DNA of 64,000 nt from Clostridia bacterium (GCA_017472685.1 JAFUOO010000012.1:150676-214675); one strand, 5' to 3'; positions 33,712 through 43,262 are shown, numbered from the stretch's first letter. Numbers and translations are program-made. Notes: a model not told the origin generated them from the letters alone.

Positions 33712-34774
33712 TATGTAACACCTCGTTATAGTATCCGGCTAAAATCTCGTGCATTTTTCTTACACTGAATTCTTCTTTAATCTTCGCAATATTATTATCC
33801 TTCATGCTCTCTAGCATTTGTACATCTGTACTGCATCTGACAAGAGCTTGGGCAAGAGCAGTTACATCTCCTGCCTCAATCAAAATACCGTTTTCGTCAG
33901 TTACAACCTCCGGGATTGAGCCAACTGTTGTGCTGATAATTGCTTTGCCTGCAGCCATACCTTCTAAAATTGCAATTGGTAAACCTTCATAATGTGAAGG
34001 CAAAACCAGTGTTGCGGAGGTTTTTAAAAGCTCCATTTTCTTCGTATGGTCAGCCCAACCTATAATCTGAATGTTTTCTCCTAATTTTTCGTCGGAAATT
34101 ATACTCCTGACCTTATCAATTTCACCATCACCTGCAAGATATATTTTTATATCTTTATTAATCTCTCTTGCAATTTTAACGGCTTCGATTAAGTCGTAAG
34201 TTCCTTTTCTTTCGCCAAGTCTGCCAAGCACTACAAACTCATTCTTATGTTCCTGAGCATCACATACTGCTTTAATGAATTCTTCATCGTTAATACCGTT
34301 ATTAAGAGTGCGGCAATTGTTAATATTTAAGGCGGATTGATACTTTTCCTTCCAAACTTCTGAAAGTGCAAGGACCATATCTGCATTATTAAAATAATTC
34401 CTTATGAGCTGTTTTCTTTTTTCGTTAAGACCTTCGTAGAAAACAAGAAACAGTGCCGCATGATTATGCACAATTACTTTTTTGTTTGATTTTTTTAACG
34501 TCTTTAAATAATAAGATTTTCTGAATGCGCTGCCATTAGATGTGCTGTGAATATGAAAAAGGTCATATTTCTTATAATATGTCAAAAACTTTAAATAGCT
34601 TAATATCGAAAACGCTAATCTGACAAAAAGATTTCCATCTATAAATGACTCATGAATGTCAATATCATATAAAGAATTCAAAATTTCACTGTTGCGTATA
34701 TCGCGGATAACAGATGCCATACCGCCAAATGAACCCGTGTCACTAGGGCCTATAACAAGAATTTTTTTCTTCAT
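33704..34774 (-). CDS. GT4-family glycosyltransferase 1
   Basis: A GT-B retaining glycosyltransferase of 356 residues. The N-terminal domain has the GSFGGMASVIRDI acceptor loop. The C-terminal Glycos_transf_1 domain has VVLGRLGERKGTYDLIEA, the IQIIGWADHTKKM strand and the E-x7-E motif in SHYEGLPIAILEGMAAGK. The ATG at 34774 follows AAAGGTG at suitable spacing. The donor sugar cannot be assigned. It is located between FrhB-like gene 2 and pyruvyl transferase gene 2. Confidence 0.9.
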   Translation of the reverse strand: MKKKILVIGPSDTGSFGGMASVIRDIRNSEILNSLYDIDIHESFIDGNLFVRLAFSILSYLKFLTYYKKYDLFHIHSTSNGSAFRKSYYLKTLKKSNKKVIVHNHAALFLVFYEGLNEKRKQLIRNYFNNADMVLALSEVWKEKYQSALNINNCRTLNNGINDEEFIKAVCDAQEHKNEFVVLGRLGERKGTYDLIEAVKIAREINKDIKIYLAGDGEIDKVRSIISDEKLGENIQIIGWADHTKKMELLKTSATLVLPSHYEGLPIAILEGMAAGKAIISTTVGSIPEVVTDENGILIEAGDVTALAQALVRCSTDVQMLESMKDNNIAKIKEEFSVRKMHEILAGYYNEVLHNE

Positions 34775-34810
34775 AAAATTCACCTTTCAAATATGCAAAA
34801 TCAACCTAAA

Positions 34811-36004
34811 CTATAAATATCTTTTAAGAAATTCTTTTAATGTCTGCGGAATCATGCTCTTAATTTGACTGGAATATTTATGAAATCCGATTTTTTCATT
34901 AAAACGTTTATTCAAACCAATCCAGCCCTGTTTTTTATAGAGCTCAATTATCACTTCACGATTTCCGATTTCACTTGGTTGACTTAACTGGGGATTATGA
35001 CTTGCTGCTGATTTAAAATCAGATAATTGCAAATCGATGTTTTCTTTGGATTTTTCAAGAAAGTGTTTTCCGCGTTCTGTATTAACAACAATCAGCGATA
35101 TTCCTTTAGCAGCATTCCAACCATCCTTTTTGATAAGCTCCGGATGCTCTTTTTCTATCCCCCAGAAATCACCTATTGTTATATCGGCAGGTCGGTGCTC
35201 AGATGCGTATTTGCATTTATAGCAGTTTTCTCTGTAAATCCATCCTTTTAAGAAATAATAAAAATATGACGATGCACTTTGCCAAAGCTTATATTTCTTT
35301 GAATTAATTACGACAGAGCCATTAATTCCCCAACCGATACCTTTATCACGGAATGTAAATTTCTTAGCCTTGCCACCATACCGATTTTCTAAAACGGCAA
35401 TATAATCTTTTAACATTTTGTTGCTGGGCACACCATGACAAACAATGTCGACAGTTATAAGATTTTCATATTCTTTTCCCAAAAAACCTTTTAATCCGTC
35501 AATTTGGCAGGGTGTTCCGGAATACAGTACTTTTATATTCGAATCAAGAAGCTTTTTTACTTCTGAATATGTTCTTTCAGTATTACTCTGAGCATACTTT
35601 GACCCCTGCAATTTATGTAGCTCATCTGTATTATTTATAGCGCAATGCCTTATTTCAAAATCGGGGGTGAACTCTGCCCCAAAAACGACACCGTTGTCGG
35701 ATAACATCGTTATTGCAAAAGAAGCAAAAATACCACCGGAGGCTGAATGTTCAAGAATTTCAGTATGCTTTGTAACAGCAGCATAGGTTTCTTCAGGAGA
35801 GTTACTGCAAACACTGTTTTGAAAATTACATACTGTTTGGCACTTTCCGCAACCAACACACAAATTTTCATCAATATCAGGATATAAAAATCCGCATTCA
35901 TCCTCTTGAAAATTTATTGCATTCATAGGACAAATATTTAAACATGCTCCGCACGCGCAGCAGTCCTCTTTTTTGCTAAATAGTGTTGGTATAGTTTTGT
36001 TCAT
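34811..36004 (-). CDS. FrhB-like iron-sulfur flavoprotein 2
   Basis: A 397-residue member of the same family as the gene at 30693. It has the ferredoxin motifs CCACGACLNICP and CVGCGKCQTVC (the Pro after the last Cys is replaced by Asn), SASGGIFASFA, GSKYAQSN, SGTPCQIDGLK, the intact CHGVPS and NCYKCKYASEHRPADITIGDFWG. The gene starts 2 nt after the stop of pyruvyl transferase gene 3, so the two are co-transcribed and probably translated together. Electron source and substrate are unknown. Confidence 0.88.
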   Translation of the reverse strand: MNKTIPTLFSKKEDCCACGACLNICPMNAINFQEDECGFLYPDIDENLCVGCGKCQTVCNFQNSVCSNSPEETYAAVTKHTEILEHSASGGIFASFAITMLSDNGVVFGAEFTPDFEIRHCAINNTDELHKLQGSKYAQSNTERTYSEVKKLLDSNIKVLYSGTPCQIDGLKGFLGKEYENLITVDIVCHGVPSNKMLKDYIAVLENRYGGKAKKFTFRDKGIGWGINGSVVINSKKYKLWQSASSYFYYFLKGWIYRENCYKCKYASEHRPADITIGDFWGIEKEHPELIKKDGWNAAKGISLIVVNTERGKHFLEKSKENIDLQLSDFKSAASHNPQLSQPSEIGNREVIIELYKKQGWIGLNKRFNEKIGFHKYSSQIKSMIPQTLKEFLKRYL

Positions 36005-36006
36005 AT

Positions 36007-37134
36007 TTACACACCTTTCAAAAGCTGAATTTCATTCAAAACTTGCGTTAAATATAAATTCGCCTTTTTTCGCTCCGTATTCAAGATTTCGTCTGCCTTA
36101 GTAAAATTGATTACTCTTTCATAATCAGCAACATCGGGAATGTCTTCATATCCTGAGCTTTCAAGACCCGTCAAAGATAAAATACTCCTCAAACGGCTGC
36201 TCGCTTCTTCAGGATATATGACAAAAAATTTCGTGTGGAAAAGAATTGAAAATACCGTAGCATGAAAAGAATCTGTAACCACACACTCTGCATCACGTAT
36301 CAAACCAAGGTATTCTTCAATTTTGGGACACCACTTGAGTGTGCCTTTTCTTATAATGTCATGAATGTTATAGCTTATATTGTATACGCTGCAACCATAT
36401 TTCTTGCCTAAAGCAGTGGCAAATTCATCAATACGTTTGTCATGATGAAGATTATAAGTAACAATATATTTCTTATTCCTGTACTTATCCGAAGTATACT
36501 TTTGCCAATCATCGCCTGTAAATAAAAGCGTAGGGTCCAATACCTGCTTTGCGTTTAAGCCTAATGCTTCTATCACACCTACACCTACGTTCTCACGTAC
36601 AGTAATATGCTTGTAACTACTTAAAAGCGGAGCTACCTGCTCTGCCTCTTCATTGCTCAGTTTTTCGTTACCTATGCTTGCTGCATAAGAAAACTTATAC
36701 TTATCATCCGGAACAAAGCTGAGGTACAAAGGTCTGTCCACACCTTCGTTCCAGTGGCTGTTCCAAACCTGGTCACTACCGGTGCAATAAGCATCAGAAT
36801 CAGGAACATCGGCTGCTAATTCGTCTTCACTGCGATAAGTTTTTGGTGAAAGCTTAACATATTTTTTTAAAAACGAATCAAAAACCAATTTTTTCCTTAT
36901 ATATGAGATTGATATTATAGCTTGCGCTGCCAAAAGTAATATTTTATTGTTTTTTAATGTCTCACTTTTGTTTTTCAATCTTTTAAGGAGACCAAGGCTT
37001 GTATATCTTTCGGGATAATAGTCGATAATTTCAGCTTCAGCACCATTATTTTCAATGAAATTCTGTGTTGCCAAAGTTTGTAGTGATGAACCATAATTTC
37101 GCACTCTATGTAAAGTAACAATACTTATTTTCAT
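36007..37134 (-). CDS. Polysaccharide pyruvyl transferase-like protein 3
   Basis: A 375-residue PF04230-type protein: IVTLHRVRNYGSSLQTLATQ at the start, TGSDQVWNSHWNEG in the middle, SYAASIGNEKL and the C-terminal VVTDSFHATVFSIL, where Ala replaces the usual Gly. It is directly upstream of FrhB-like gene 2 (2 nt) and 14 nt after the PssE-like gene. An added pyruvyl or related acidic group on the growing chain is likely by homology only. Confidence 0.87.
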   Translation of the reverse strand: MKISIVTLHRVRNYGSSLQTLATQNFIENNGAEAEIIDYYPERYTSLGLLKRLKNKSETLKNNKILLLAAQAIISISYIRKKLVFDSFLKKYVKLSPKTYRSEDELAADVPDSDAYCTGSDQVWNSHWNEGVDRPLYLSFVPDDKYKFSYAASIGNEKLSNEEAEQVAPLLSSYKHITVRENVGVGVIEALGLNAKQVLDPTLLFTGDDWQKYTSDKYRNKKYIVTYNLHHDKRIDEFATALGKKYGCSVYNISYNIHDIIRKGTLKWCPKIEEYLGLIRDAECVVTDSFHATVFSILFHTKFFVIYPEEASSRLRSILSLTGLESSGYEDIPDVADYERVINFTKADEILNTERKKANLYLTQVLNEIQLLKGV

Positions 37135-37148
37135 CTTAATACACCTTC

Positions 37149-37628
37149 TTATAAGCTTTTCAGATATGTGCGTATAGTTTCAACGGCTTTTGCTTTCTGT
37201 GATTTGTATTCGGCAAATTCATAGTCCCTTGCAATATTAATTACATCCAGAAGAGCTTCTCCGTCATTACACATAAGTATATATTTCATTTTTGAAAAAT
37301 ACTGTGCAATCTCCAGCTGGTGATCATCTACATGCTCCCCATACTTAGACAGCCTGGGACAAACAATAATAGGTTTATGACGCGAAATTGCAGATATTAT
37401 AGTTCCCACTCCGCTATGCGTTATTACCAGGCTACTTCTTTCTACCGTTGAATCAAAGTCTTCTTTAGACATGAACGAAATGTATTTAAAGTTTTTGGGT
37501 ATATAATCAGAATTTCCAATCTGCGCAAAAACTTCTTCCGTTATAGCTCCGGCTTCTATTAAATCGTCTATATTTTTTAACAGTCTGTTAAATGAGAATT
37601 TTTGTGTTCCAACTGCAACAAAAATCAT
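37149..37628 (-). CDS. PssE/Alg13-like glycosyltransferase subunit
   Basis: The 159-residue C-terminal half of a split GT28-like glycosyltransferase, the UDP-sugar-binding catalytic part. Signatures are MIFVAVGTQKFSFNRLL at the start and LVITHSGVGTIISAI, then KPIIVCPRLSKYGEHVDDHQ near 95-115, as in Cps14G, PssE and Alg13. It works with the PssD-like protein encoded just upstream (17-nt gap). In streptococcal capsules the pair adds beta-1,4-galactose to lipid-linked glucose; the sugar here is not known. Confidence 0.9.
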   Translation of the reverse strand: MIFVAVGTQKFSFNRLLKNIDDLIEAGAITEEVFAQIGNSDYIPKNFKYISFMSKEDFDSTVERSSLVITHSGVGTIISAISRHKPIIVCPRLSKYGEHVDDHQLEIAQYFSKMKYILMCNDGEALLDVINIARDYEFAEYKSQKAKAVETIRTYLKSL

Positions 37629-37644
37629 AATAAATCATCCCCAC

Positions 37645-38100
37645 TCAGAAAATGTTACCAATATATTTTGCCTTAGGATAGCATTCCAACATAGACTCCC
37701 ATTGCACTAAAAACAAATCGGCAAAGGGGTAAATAAGTCTACCAGTTATAGACTTATTAGTAACTCTTGCAAAAGTTTCTATACATATAACCTTTGCACC
37801 CGATAATTTTGCGATTAAGCAAAAAGGGAATGCAATCAAAGCCCCTGTTGTGATTACAACATCAGGACGCTCTTTTCTTATAACTTTTATAGCTGTAATA
37901 AAGAGCTTAATAAATTTATATAAAAAGGTCTTTTCTTTTCTGTTTATCTGGTTTACGGTATAAATATTATTTAACTTGCTGTCATTCGCCTGACCGCCAG
38001 CCTCAGTTATATAAAAGGCGTCGTGTTCATCAGCAATTTCACGAAGGCACATCAGTTCTTCCCAATGACCCCCCGATGATGCTATAAAACCTATTTTCAT
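37645..38100 (-). CDS. PssD/Alg14-like glycosyltransferase subunit
   Basis: The 151-residue N-terminal half of the split enzyme, which anchors the catalytic half and binds the acceptor. It starts KIGFIASSGGHWEELMCL, with a hydrophobic, membrane-associating stretch (about 67-75 and 105-115), and has PDVVITTGALIAFPFCLIAK and CIETFARV, typical of PssD, Cps14F and Alg14. It lies 13 nt after the reductase gene of the CDP-sugar cassette. Confidence 0.9.
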   Translation of the reverse strand: MKIGFIASSGGHWEELMCLREIADEHDAFYITEAGGQANDSKLNNIYTVNQINRKEKTFLYKFIKLFITAIKVIRKERPDVVITTGALIAFPFCLIAKLSGAKVICIETFARVTNKSITGRLIYPFADLFLVQWESMLECYPKAKYIGNIF

Positions 38101-38113
38101 ACAATCACCACTT

Positions 38114-39010
38114 TTATATCAAATTTTTCATTCCGTCTTCAAACCTTGTTAAAGGCTCAAACCCTGTATCTTTTACAAGCTCAGTAATATCAGCTTCAAG
38201 ATGCATAACCTGCTTGTCACTGTAAGGTATTGCACCAAGCCTGAGTTCGCAGTCAGGATTTATGAGTGCTTGAATATCCTTGATATATTCCTTTAAAGGT
38301 TTTGCCTTTCCACTGCCGAGCACGTAAGTTTTCCCGCTTACACCTTTTTCACCCAAAAGGTAAAATGCTCTTGCTGCATCTCCCGAATAAAGATAATCCC
38401 AAAGCTGTTCACCTTTTGTAAATTCAGGCACAACGCCCGCTTTAAGCTTATTTACAGTGCTCATGACCATGCTGTTTGGAGTATCATTAGGTCCGTATAC
38501 GCTTAAAACCCTTACCCAGATATGCTCCAGTCCCATTTGTGCACACAGCCCTTTTGTCATCTGCCCTGCACAAAGCTTTGCAATGCCGTAGCCTGTTTCG
38601 GGGTTGGTGGGTGTTTCAGGTTTAAGAATACCTTCCACCCGACCGTATTCTGCCTGACTGCCTGCGCCTATAAAGGTTTTGCAACCAAATCTTTTTGCAA
38701 GCTTTACCGCGTCCAGTGCATATTTTACATTTAAATTCTGCAAAAACATATCGTTTCTTGCATCACCGGTGGTGCCCATCCAGGCAAAGTGATAAAAAAC
38801 ATCGTATTCTTTACCACTATCATTTATAAGGGCTTCAAAATCCTTCAGGTCGCAACACATTTTTGTTACAAGCCGATGCTTGGGAATGTTGGCATTTCTT
38901 TCTGAGCCGTTGCGACAAAGAACAAGTACTTCTATATTTTTTTGTATCAATTCTGTAATGAGTGCGGTGCCGATTGCACCTGTTGCACCTGAAATTACGG
39001 CACATTTCAT
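38114..39010 (-). CDS. NAD-dependent epimerase/reductase (YerF-like)
   Basis: An extended short-chain dehydrogenase of 298 residues. The Rossmann motif is SGATGAIGTAL (8-18), the active site GAGSQAEYGR with catalytic Ser, and the Tyr-Lys pair is in TGYGIAKL near 142-148. Its position after the thiamine-diphosphate enzyme and rfbH is the same as that of YerF, which reduces the two-carbon side chain in CDP-yersiniose synthesis. The assignment rests on context; the sequence alone supports only an NAD(P)-dependent sugar reductase or epimerase. Confidence 0.72.
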   Translation of the reverse strand: MKCAVISGATGAIGTALITELIQKNIEVLVLCRNGSERNANIPKHRLVTKMCCDLKDFEALINDSGKEYDVFYHFAWMGTTGDARNDMFLQNLNVKYALDAVKLAKRFGCKTFIGAGSQAEYGRVEGILKPETPTNPETGYGIAKLCAGQMTKGLCAQMGLEHIWVRVLSVYGPNDTPNSMVMSTVNKLKAGVVPEFTKGEQLWDYLYSGDAARAFYLLGEKGVSGKTYVLGSGKAKPLKEYIKDIQALINPDCELRLGAIPYSDKQVMHLEADITELVKDTGFEPLTRFEDGMKNLI

Positions 39011-39014
39011 TATA

Positions 39015-40850
39015 TCACATTTCCTCTGCTAATGGAATACACATTTGTGATTTTAATTCGGCTCTATCAAGAAAAGGAGCTAAGTCCTCAAGCGGAGGAC
39101 TTACCAAAGTTCCGTCCGGAAGCCTCTTTGTACTGCTTTTCGGCTCCCATACCTGCTCGGTATCAGTAAACACTTCGCAGAAAACAGGACCATCAATTTT
39201 TAACACTTCATCAACCACTTTTCGCATTTCCGCATTTGTTGATGCTGAGAAATATTTATAGCCGAAAGCATCTGCAATCTTTCTGAATTCGGGGAAGGAT
39301 AAATCCCCGGATTCGGGGCCTATGCCAATCTTTGCTTTTTCTTTGAAAAGATTATTCTGCGTAAGACGAATGGAGTGATATCCGTCGTTGTTTATGAGAA
39401 AAATCTTGATGGGAAGCTTGTTTGTAATAATGGTCATAAGCTCCTGCAGATTCATCATTATGCTGCCGTCACCCTCAAGGCATATAGTTTCTTTTCTTCC
39501 TCCACCGATACATGTACCGATTGCGGCGGGAAGCCCGTAGCCCATGCTCGCAACAGCGCTGTTATTAGCCATTCTGCTGCCTTTTTTGATAACATACGCC
39601 TGATTACCTACAACACAGCACGCACCGTTTGAAACAGCAGTAAGGCTGCCCTCGGGCAGGTTGCTGCTCATGTATTTCATAAAGGCATAAACGTTTACAC
39701 CATCACCATTATACTCTTCCTGCTTTTTTGTTACAACAGGATAATTTTTCTTCCAGCTACTGCATTTTTCAAGCCATTCGGTCTTCTTTTCTATAGGCTC
39801 ATAAAGCTTTGCATCAAGCTTCTCAAAAAAATCCTTAGCATTCGCCCAGATGGGCATATCAACATGAATGGTGTGCTTCTTCATTTCGGCTTTATCAATA
39901 TCAACCATTATTACTTCGGCAAATCTTGCCCATGTTTTCCAGTTGTAGCCAACCTGACGTATCGAAATACGTGTACCTACAGCAAGGATTAAATCAGCAT
40001 TCTGTATTGCCCAGTTACCTGCCCGATCTCCCATGTTTCCTGCTCTGCCTGTATACAAAGGATGCTCGTTTTCGATAAGGTCAACGGCATTCCAGTAAGT
40101 TACAATGGGAATATTAAGCTTTTCAATAGCATTGCGGAAAGCTTCGTATCCTCCTGAGAGCCTTATGCCGTAGCCCGCGTGAAGCACGGGGCGCTTGGCA
40201 TTTTTCAATTTTTCAATTATCGTATTTATTACATCAACAGAAACGGATGGCGGAAGATTAATGTCATCCTCGGCTGCGTCGTATCCAATAAGCTCATCAG
40301 TTTCTATAAAACCGCCCTGGAAATTAACAGGAATATCAATCCATACAGGACCCGGTCTGCCGCTCGTTGCAACATGCCACGCTTTTTCAAGCACGTATCT
40401 TATGTCCAACGGGTTTTCAAGCATTACCGCATATTTTGTCATATGCTCTATGCTCTTTACAATATCATACTCCTGGTCGCCAACTGCACGGAGCGGCAAT
40501 CCGTCAGTAAACTGCATCGCGTAGCGTGCTGTTGTATCGTAACGCACCTGACCGCTTATGACAAACATAGGAATAGAGTCAAGCCAGCCACCGAGCACAC
40601 CTGTCAAGGCATTTGTACCGCCGGGGCCTGTTGTTACGCACACGGCAGCTATTCGGTTGTCGATTCGGGCATAAGCCTCTGCGGCAATTGCCGAGGCCTG
40701 CTCGTGATGATTGTATGTCACATGAAGCTTTTCATGATGCCCGAATGCATCATTAAGATGCATTGCACCGCCTCCCACCACGCTGAACACATCAGTCACT
40801 CCATGGGAAGCAAGAAAATCTGCAACATAGTCTGCCAAGCGTATTTTCAT
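39015..40850 (-). CDS. Thiamine-diphosphate enzyme, acetolactate synthase-like (YerE-like)
   Basis: A ThDP-dependent enzyme of 611 residues with the three acetolactate-synthase domains. The catalytic Glu50 lies in NHHEQASAIAAEAYAR, VTTGPGGTN is intact, and the cofactor motif runs from LEGDGSIMMN to INNDGYHS near 460-490. A C-terminal tail with RLPDGTLVSPPLED is characteristic of sugar-locus members. Next to rfbG and rfbH it most likely transfers a two-carbon unit from pyruvate onto C-4 of a CDP-4-keto-3,6-dideoxyhexose, as YerE does in yersiniose synthesis. A true acetolactate synthase is less likely because no ilv genes or regulatory subunit are near. Confidence 0.78.
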   Translation of the reverse strand: MKIRLADYVADFLASHGVTDVFSVVGGGAMHLNDAFGHHEKLHVTYNHHEQASAIAAEAYARIDNRIAAVCVTTGPGGTNALTGVLGGWLDSIPMFVISGQVRYDTTARYAMQFTDGLPLRAVGDQEYDIVKSIEHMTKYAVMLENPLDIRYVLEKAWHVATSGRPGPVWIDIPVNFQGGFIETDELIGYDAAEDDINLPPSVSVDVINTIIEKLKNAKRPVLHAGYGIRLSGGYEAFRNAIEKLNIPIVTYWNAVDLIENEHPLYTGRAGNMGDRAGNWAIQNADLILAVGTRISIRQVGYNWKTWARFAEVIMVDIDKAEMKKHTIHVDMPIWANAKDFFEKLDAKLYEPIEKKTEWLEKCSSWKKNYPVVTKKQEEYNGDGVNVYAFMKYMSSNLPEGSLTAVSNGACCVVGNQAYVIKKGSRMANNSAVASMGYGLPAAIGTCIGGGRKETICLEGDGSIMMNLQELMTIITNKLPIKIFLINNDGYHSIRLTQNNLFKEKAKIGIGPESGDLSFPEFRKIADAFGYKYFSASTNAEMRKVVDEVLKIDGPVFCEVFTDTEQVWEPKSSTKRLPDGTLVSPPLEDLAPFLDRAELKSQMCIPLAEEM

Positions 40851-40861
40851 GCTGTTTCTCC

Positions 40862-42202
40862 TTAATTTACGGCTTCAATTATAACTTTAGCCATATAGTC
40901 AATCATTTCGTCTGTCATTCCGGGGTAAACACCAATCCAGAATGTATTGTTCATTATATAATCAGTCACTTCAAGACTTCCCGATACTCTGTATGCATCG
41001 GTGCCCCGTATCTGGTCAAAGCAGGGATGCTTTATAAGATTACCCGAGAACAAAAGCCTTGTCTGAACATTTTTATCTTCAATAAACCTTGTAACGTGAT
41101 TTCTGTCAAGACCGCTTTCAGGTTTGACAGATATTAAAAATCCAAACCAGGAAGGCTCGCTGTTTTCAGCAGGAACAGGTAAAATAAGCTTATCTTCCAC
41201 ACATTCCAATGCTTTTCTGAGCCTTTGCCAGTTATGCTTTCTTCTTTCGATAAAGTACGGGAATTTTTTAAGCTGTTCACAGCCTATTGCCGCCTGCATG
41301 TCGGTAACCTTAAGGTTATAGCCGAAATGACTGTATACATATTTATGGTCATAGCCTTCGGGCAATTGACCGTACTGACCGTCAAAACGATGCTTGCAGA
41401 AATTATCCTGACCGGACGGACAAATACAATCTCTACCCCAATCACGGAAGGACAAAATAAGTCTGTGCAGCTGAGGATTATCTGTATACACGCAACCGCC
41501 CTCGCCCATAGTCATGTGATGCGGAGGATAAAAGCTGCTTGTGCCAATATCGCCCCATGTGCCCGTGAACTTTGTTACACCATCAATTGTATATTCGCTG
41601 CCCAAAGCATCGCAGTTATCTTCAACAAGCCAAAGATTATGCTTTTCACAGAACTCTTTAACAGCCTTTAAATTAAAGGGATTGCCAAGAGTGTGTGCTA
41701 TCATAACAGCCTTTGTTTTGTCACTTAAGGCATCCTCAAGCTTTGTTATGTCAATATTGTATTGAGGTACGGTTACATCTACGAAAACGGGTACTGCACC
41801 ATACTGGAGCACGGGTGTGACAGTTGTGGGAAAGCCGCATGCTACGGTAATAACCTCATCGCCACGCTTAATCTGCCGGTCGCCAAGCTCAGGAGCAGTA
41901 AGAACCATAAACGCAATCAGATTTGCACTTGAGCCGCTATTTACAAGATGAGCATATTTAACGCCTATCCATTTTGCAAATTCGCGCTCGAATTCGTCTG
42001 CAAATCTGCCTGTAGTAAGCCAGAAATCAAGCGTTGCATCGGTAAGAGCACACATTTCCTTTTCGTCAAATACTCTGGATGCATAGCTTATTCTGTCACC
42101 CTCGTTAAAAGGCGTCTTCTTTTCCTTGAAGTCATGATAATATTCTTCAACAAGAGCCTTGATTTTTGCCCTTGCTTCCGCTTCGGTTTTCCAGTTTCTC
42201 AT
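40862..42202 (-). CDS. rfbH: CDP-4-keto-6-deoxyglucose 3-dehydrase (E1)
   Basis: A PMP-dependent, [2Fe-2S]-containing enzyme of the DegT/AHBA fold that removes the C-3 hydroxyl of CDP-4-keto-6-deoxyglucose. Two features separate it from aminotransferases. The PLP-binding Lys is replaced by His (His228 in SFYPPHHMTMGEGG), and the cluster cysteines are present as Cys197, then after 61 residues the pair CIC (259, 261), then Cys269. The 446 residues match the family. It needs an external reductase (E3), for which no standard gene is in the window. The stop lies 2 nt... from the operon partners: 11 nt before the ThDP enzyme gene and 1 nt after rfbG. Confidence 0.93.
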   Translation of the reverse strand: MRNWKTEAEARAKIKALVEEYYHDFKEKKTPFNEGDRISYASRVFDEKEMCALTDATLDFWLTTGRFADEFEREFAKWIGVKYAHLVNSGSSANLIAFMVLTAPELGDRQIKRGDEVITVACGFPTTVTPVLQYGAVPVFVDVTVPQYNIDITKLEDALSDKTKAVMIAHTLGNPFNLKAVKEFCEKHNLWLVEDNCDALGSEYTIDGVTKFTGTWGDIGTSSFYPPHHMTMGEGGCVYTDNPQLHRLILSFRDWGRDCICPSGQDNFCKHRFDGQYGQLPEGYDHKYVYSHFGYNLKVTDMQAAIGCEQLKKFPYFIERRKHNWQRLRKALECVEDKLILPVPAENSEPSWFGFLISVKPESGLDRNHVTRFIEDKNVQTRLLFSGNLIKHPCFDQIRGTDAYRVSGSLEVTDYIMNNTFWIGVYPGMTDEMIDYMAKVIIEAVN

Positions 42203-42203
42203 A

Positions 42204-43259
42204 TTATTCTCCTAAAAATTCTGCAATTTGCTTGTCCATACAATCACGGATATTTCCGCCTGAAATATAGCACTTAGACCACTCAACGGTCTTTTCAATT
42301 GCTTTATCTAAATTCCACTTCGGCTTCCAGCCAAAGGTATTTTTCAATTTTGAGCAATCCAATTTTAAGAAGTTTGCTTCGTGAGGACCGCCGTCATACT
42401 TATTTATCCATTTAATTCCTTCTCCCCACTTGTCTGTAAACAAATCAACCAGTGCGCCTGTTTTGAAGCAATCAACCTCGTCGGGACCAACGTTATAATA
42501 ATCGGCAAAAGATATATCTTCGTACTGCTTTGCCGCAATCATGAGGTATGCATATAAAGGTTCTAAAACGTGTTGAAACGGTCTTGTTGAATGAGGATTG
42601 CGTACAATTATATCTTCCTTTGCAATCGCCGCACGCACGCAATCGGGGATAATTCTGTCGTTGGCAAAATCACCACCGCCGATTACGTTGCCTGCTCTCG
42701 CAGTTGAAATCGGCACACTACCATCTGCAAAAAAGCTTTGCTTATAGCTATGGGTTACAAGCTCTGAGCAGGACTTTGAGTTGGAATATGGGTCAAAGCC
42801 GTCGAGCTCTTCGTTTTCACGGTAACCCCATTCCCACTCTTTGTTTTTGTAAACCTTGTCCGTTGTAACATTCAGAAATGACTTTACGCAAGTTGAATTA
42901 CGCACACATTCAAGTATATTTACAGTGCCCATAACATTTGTTTCGTAGGTGTAGCGCGGATCCTTATAGCTATCGCGCACAATAGGCTGTGCTGCAAGAT
43001 GCAACACAATCTCAGGCTGTGCTTCATCAAAGGCTTTTTTTAAGCATTCATAATCACGGATATCACCTATAATGCTTGTTACATCCTTTTCAATCTCCGC
43101 AATGCCAAAAAGTGATGGATTTGTCGGAGGCTCTAATGAATAGCCTGTCACAATTGCTTCTGCGTTTGCAAGCATTTTACAAAGCCATGAGCCCTTAAAG
43201 CCTGTATGCCCTGTTATAAATATTCTTTTGTTTTTGTAAAAACTCAAAATCTTGTCCAT
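42204..43259 (-). CDS. rfbG: CDP-glucose 4,6-dehydratase
   Basis: An extended short-chain dehydrogenase of 351 residues that converts CDP-D-glucose to CDP-4-keto-6-deoxyglucose. The NAD site is FITGHTGFKGSWLCKML (14-30). The family-specific segments are HLAAQPIVRDSYKDPRYTYETN, TTDKVYKN, and the catalytic Tyr and Lys of DPYSNSKSCSE. It is followed after one base by rfbH. The cytidylyltransferase rfbF, usually just upstream, is absent; a VanZ-like gene is there instead. Confidence 0.95.
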   Translation of the reverse strand: MDKILSFYKNKRIFITGHTGFKGSWLCKMLANAEAIVTGYSLEPPTNPSLFGIAEIEKDVTSIIGDIRDYECLKKAFDEAQPEIVLHLAAQPIVRDSYKDPRYTYETNVMGTVNILECVRNSTCVKSFLNVTTDKVYKNKEWEWGYRENEELDGFDPYSNSKSCSELVTHSYKQSFFADGSVPISTARAGNVIGGGDFANDRIIPDCVRAAIAKEDIIVRNPHSTRPFQHVLEPLYAYLMIAAKQYEDISFADYYNVGPDEVDCFKTGALVDLFTDKWGEGIKWINKYDGGPHEANFLKLDCSKLKNTFGWKPKWNLDKAIEKTVEWSKCYISGGNIRDCMDKQIAEFLGE

Positions 43260-43262
43260 GTT

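Noticed and set aside
39015..40850. Catabolic or biosynthetic acetolactate synthase
   Set aside because: No small subunit, no ilv or als neighbours, and direct linkage to rfbG and rfbH; a sugar-modifying role fits better.
40862..42202. Sugar aminotransferase of the DegT family
   Set aside because: The PLP lysine is replaced by His and [2Fe-2S] cysteines are present, which marks the dehydrase RfbH.
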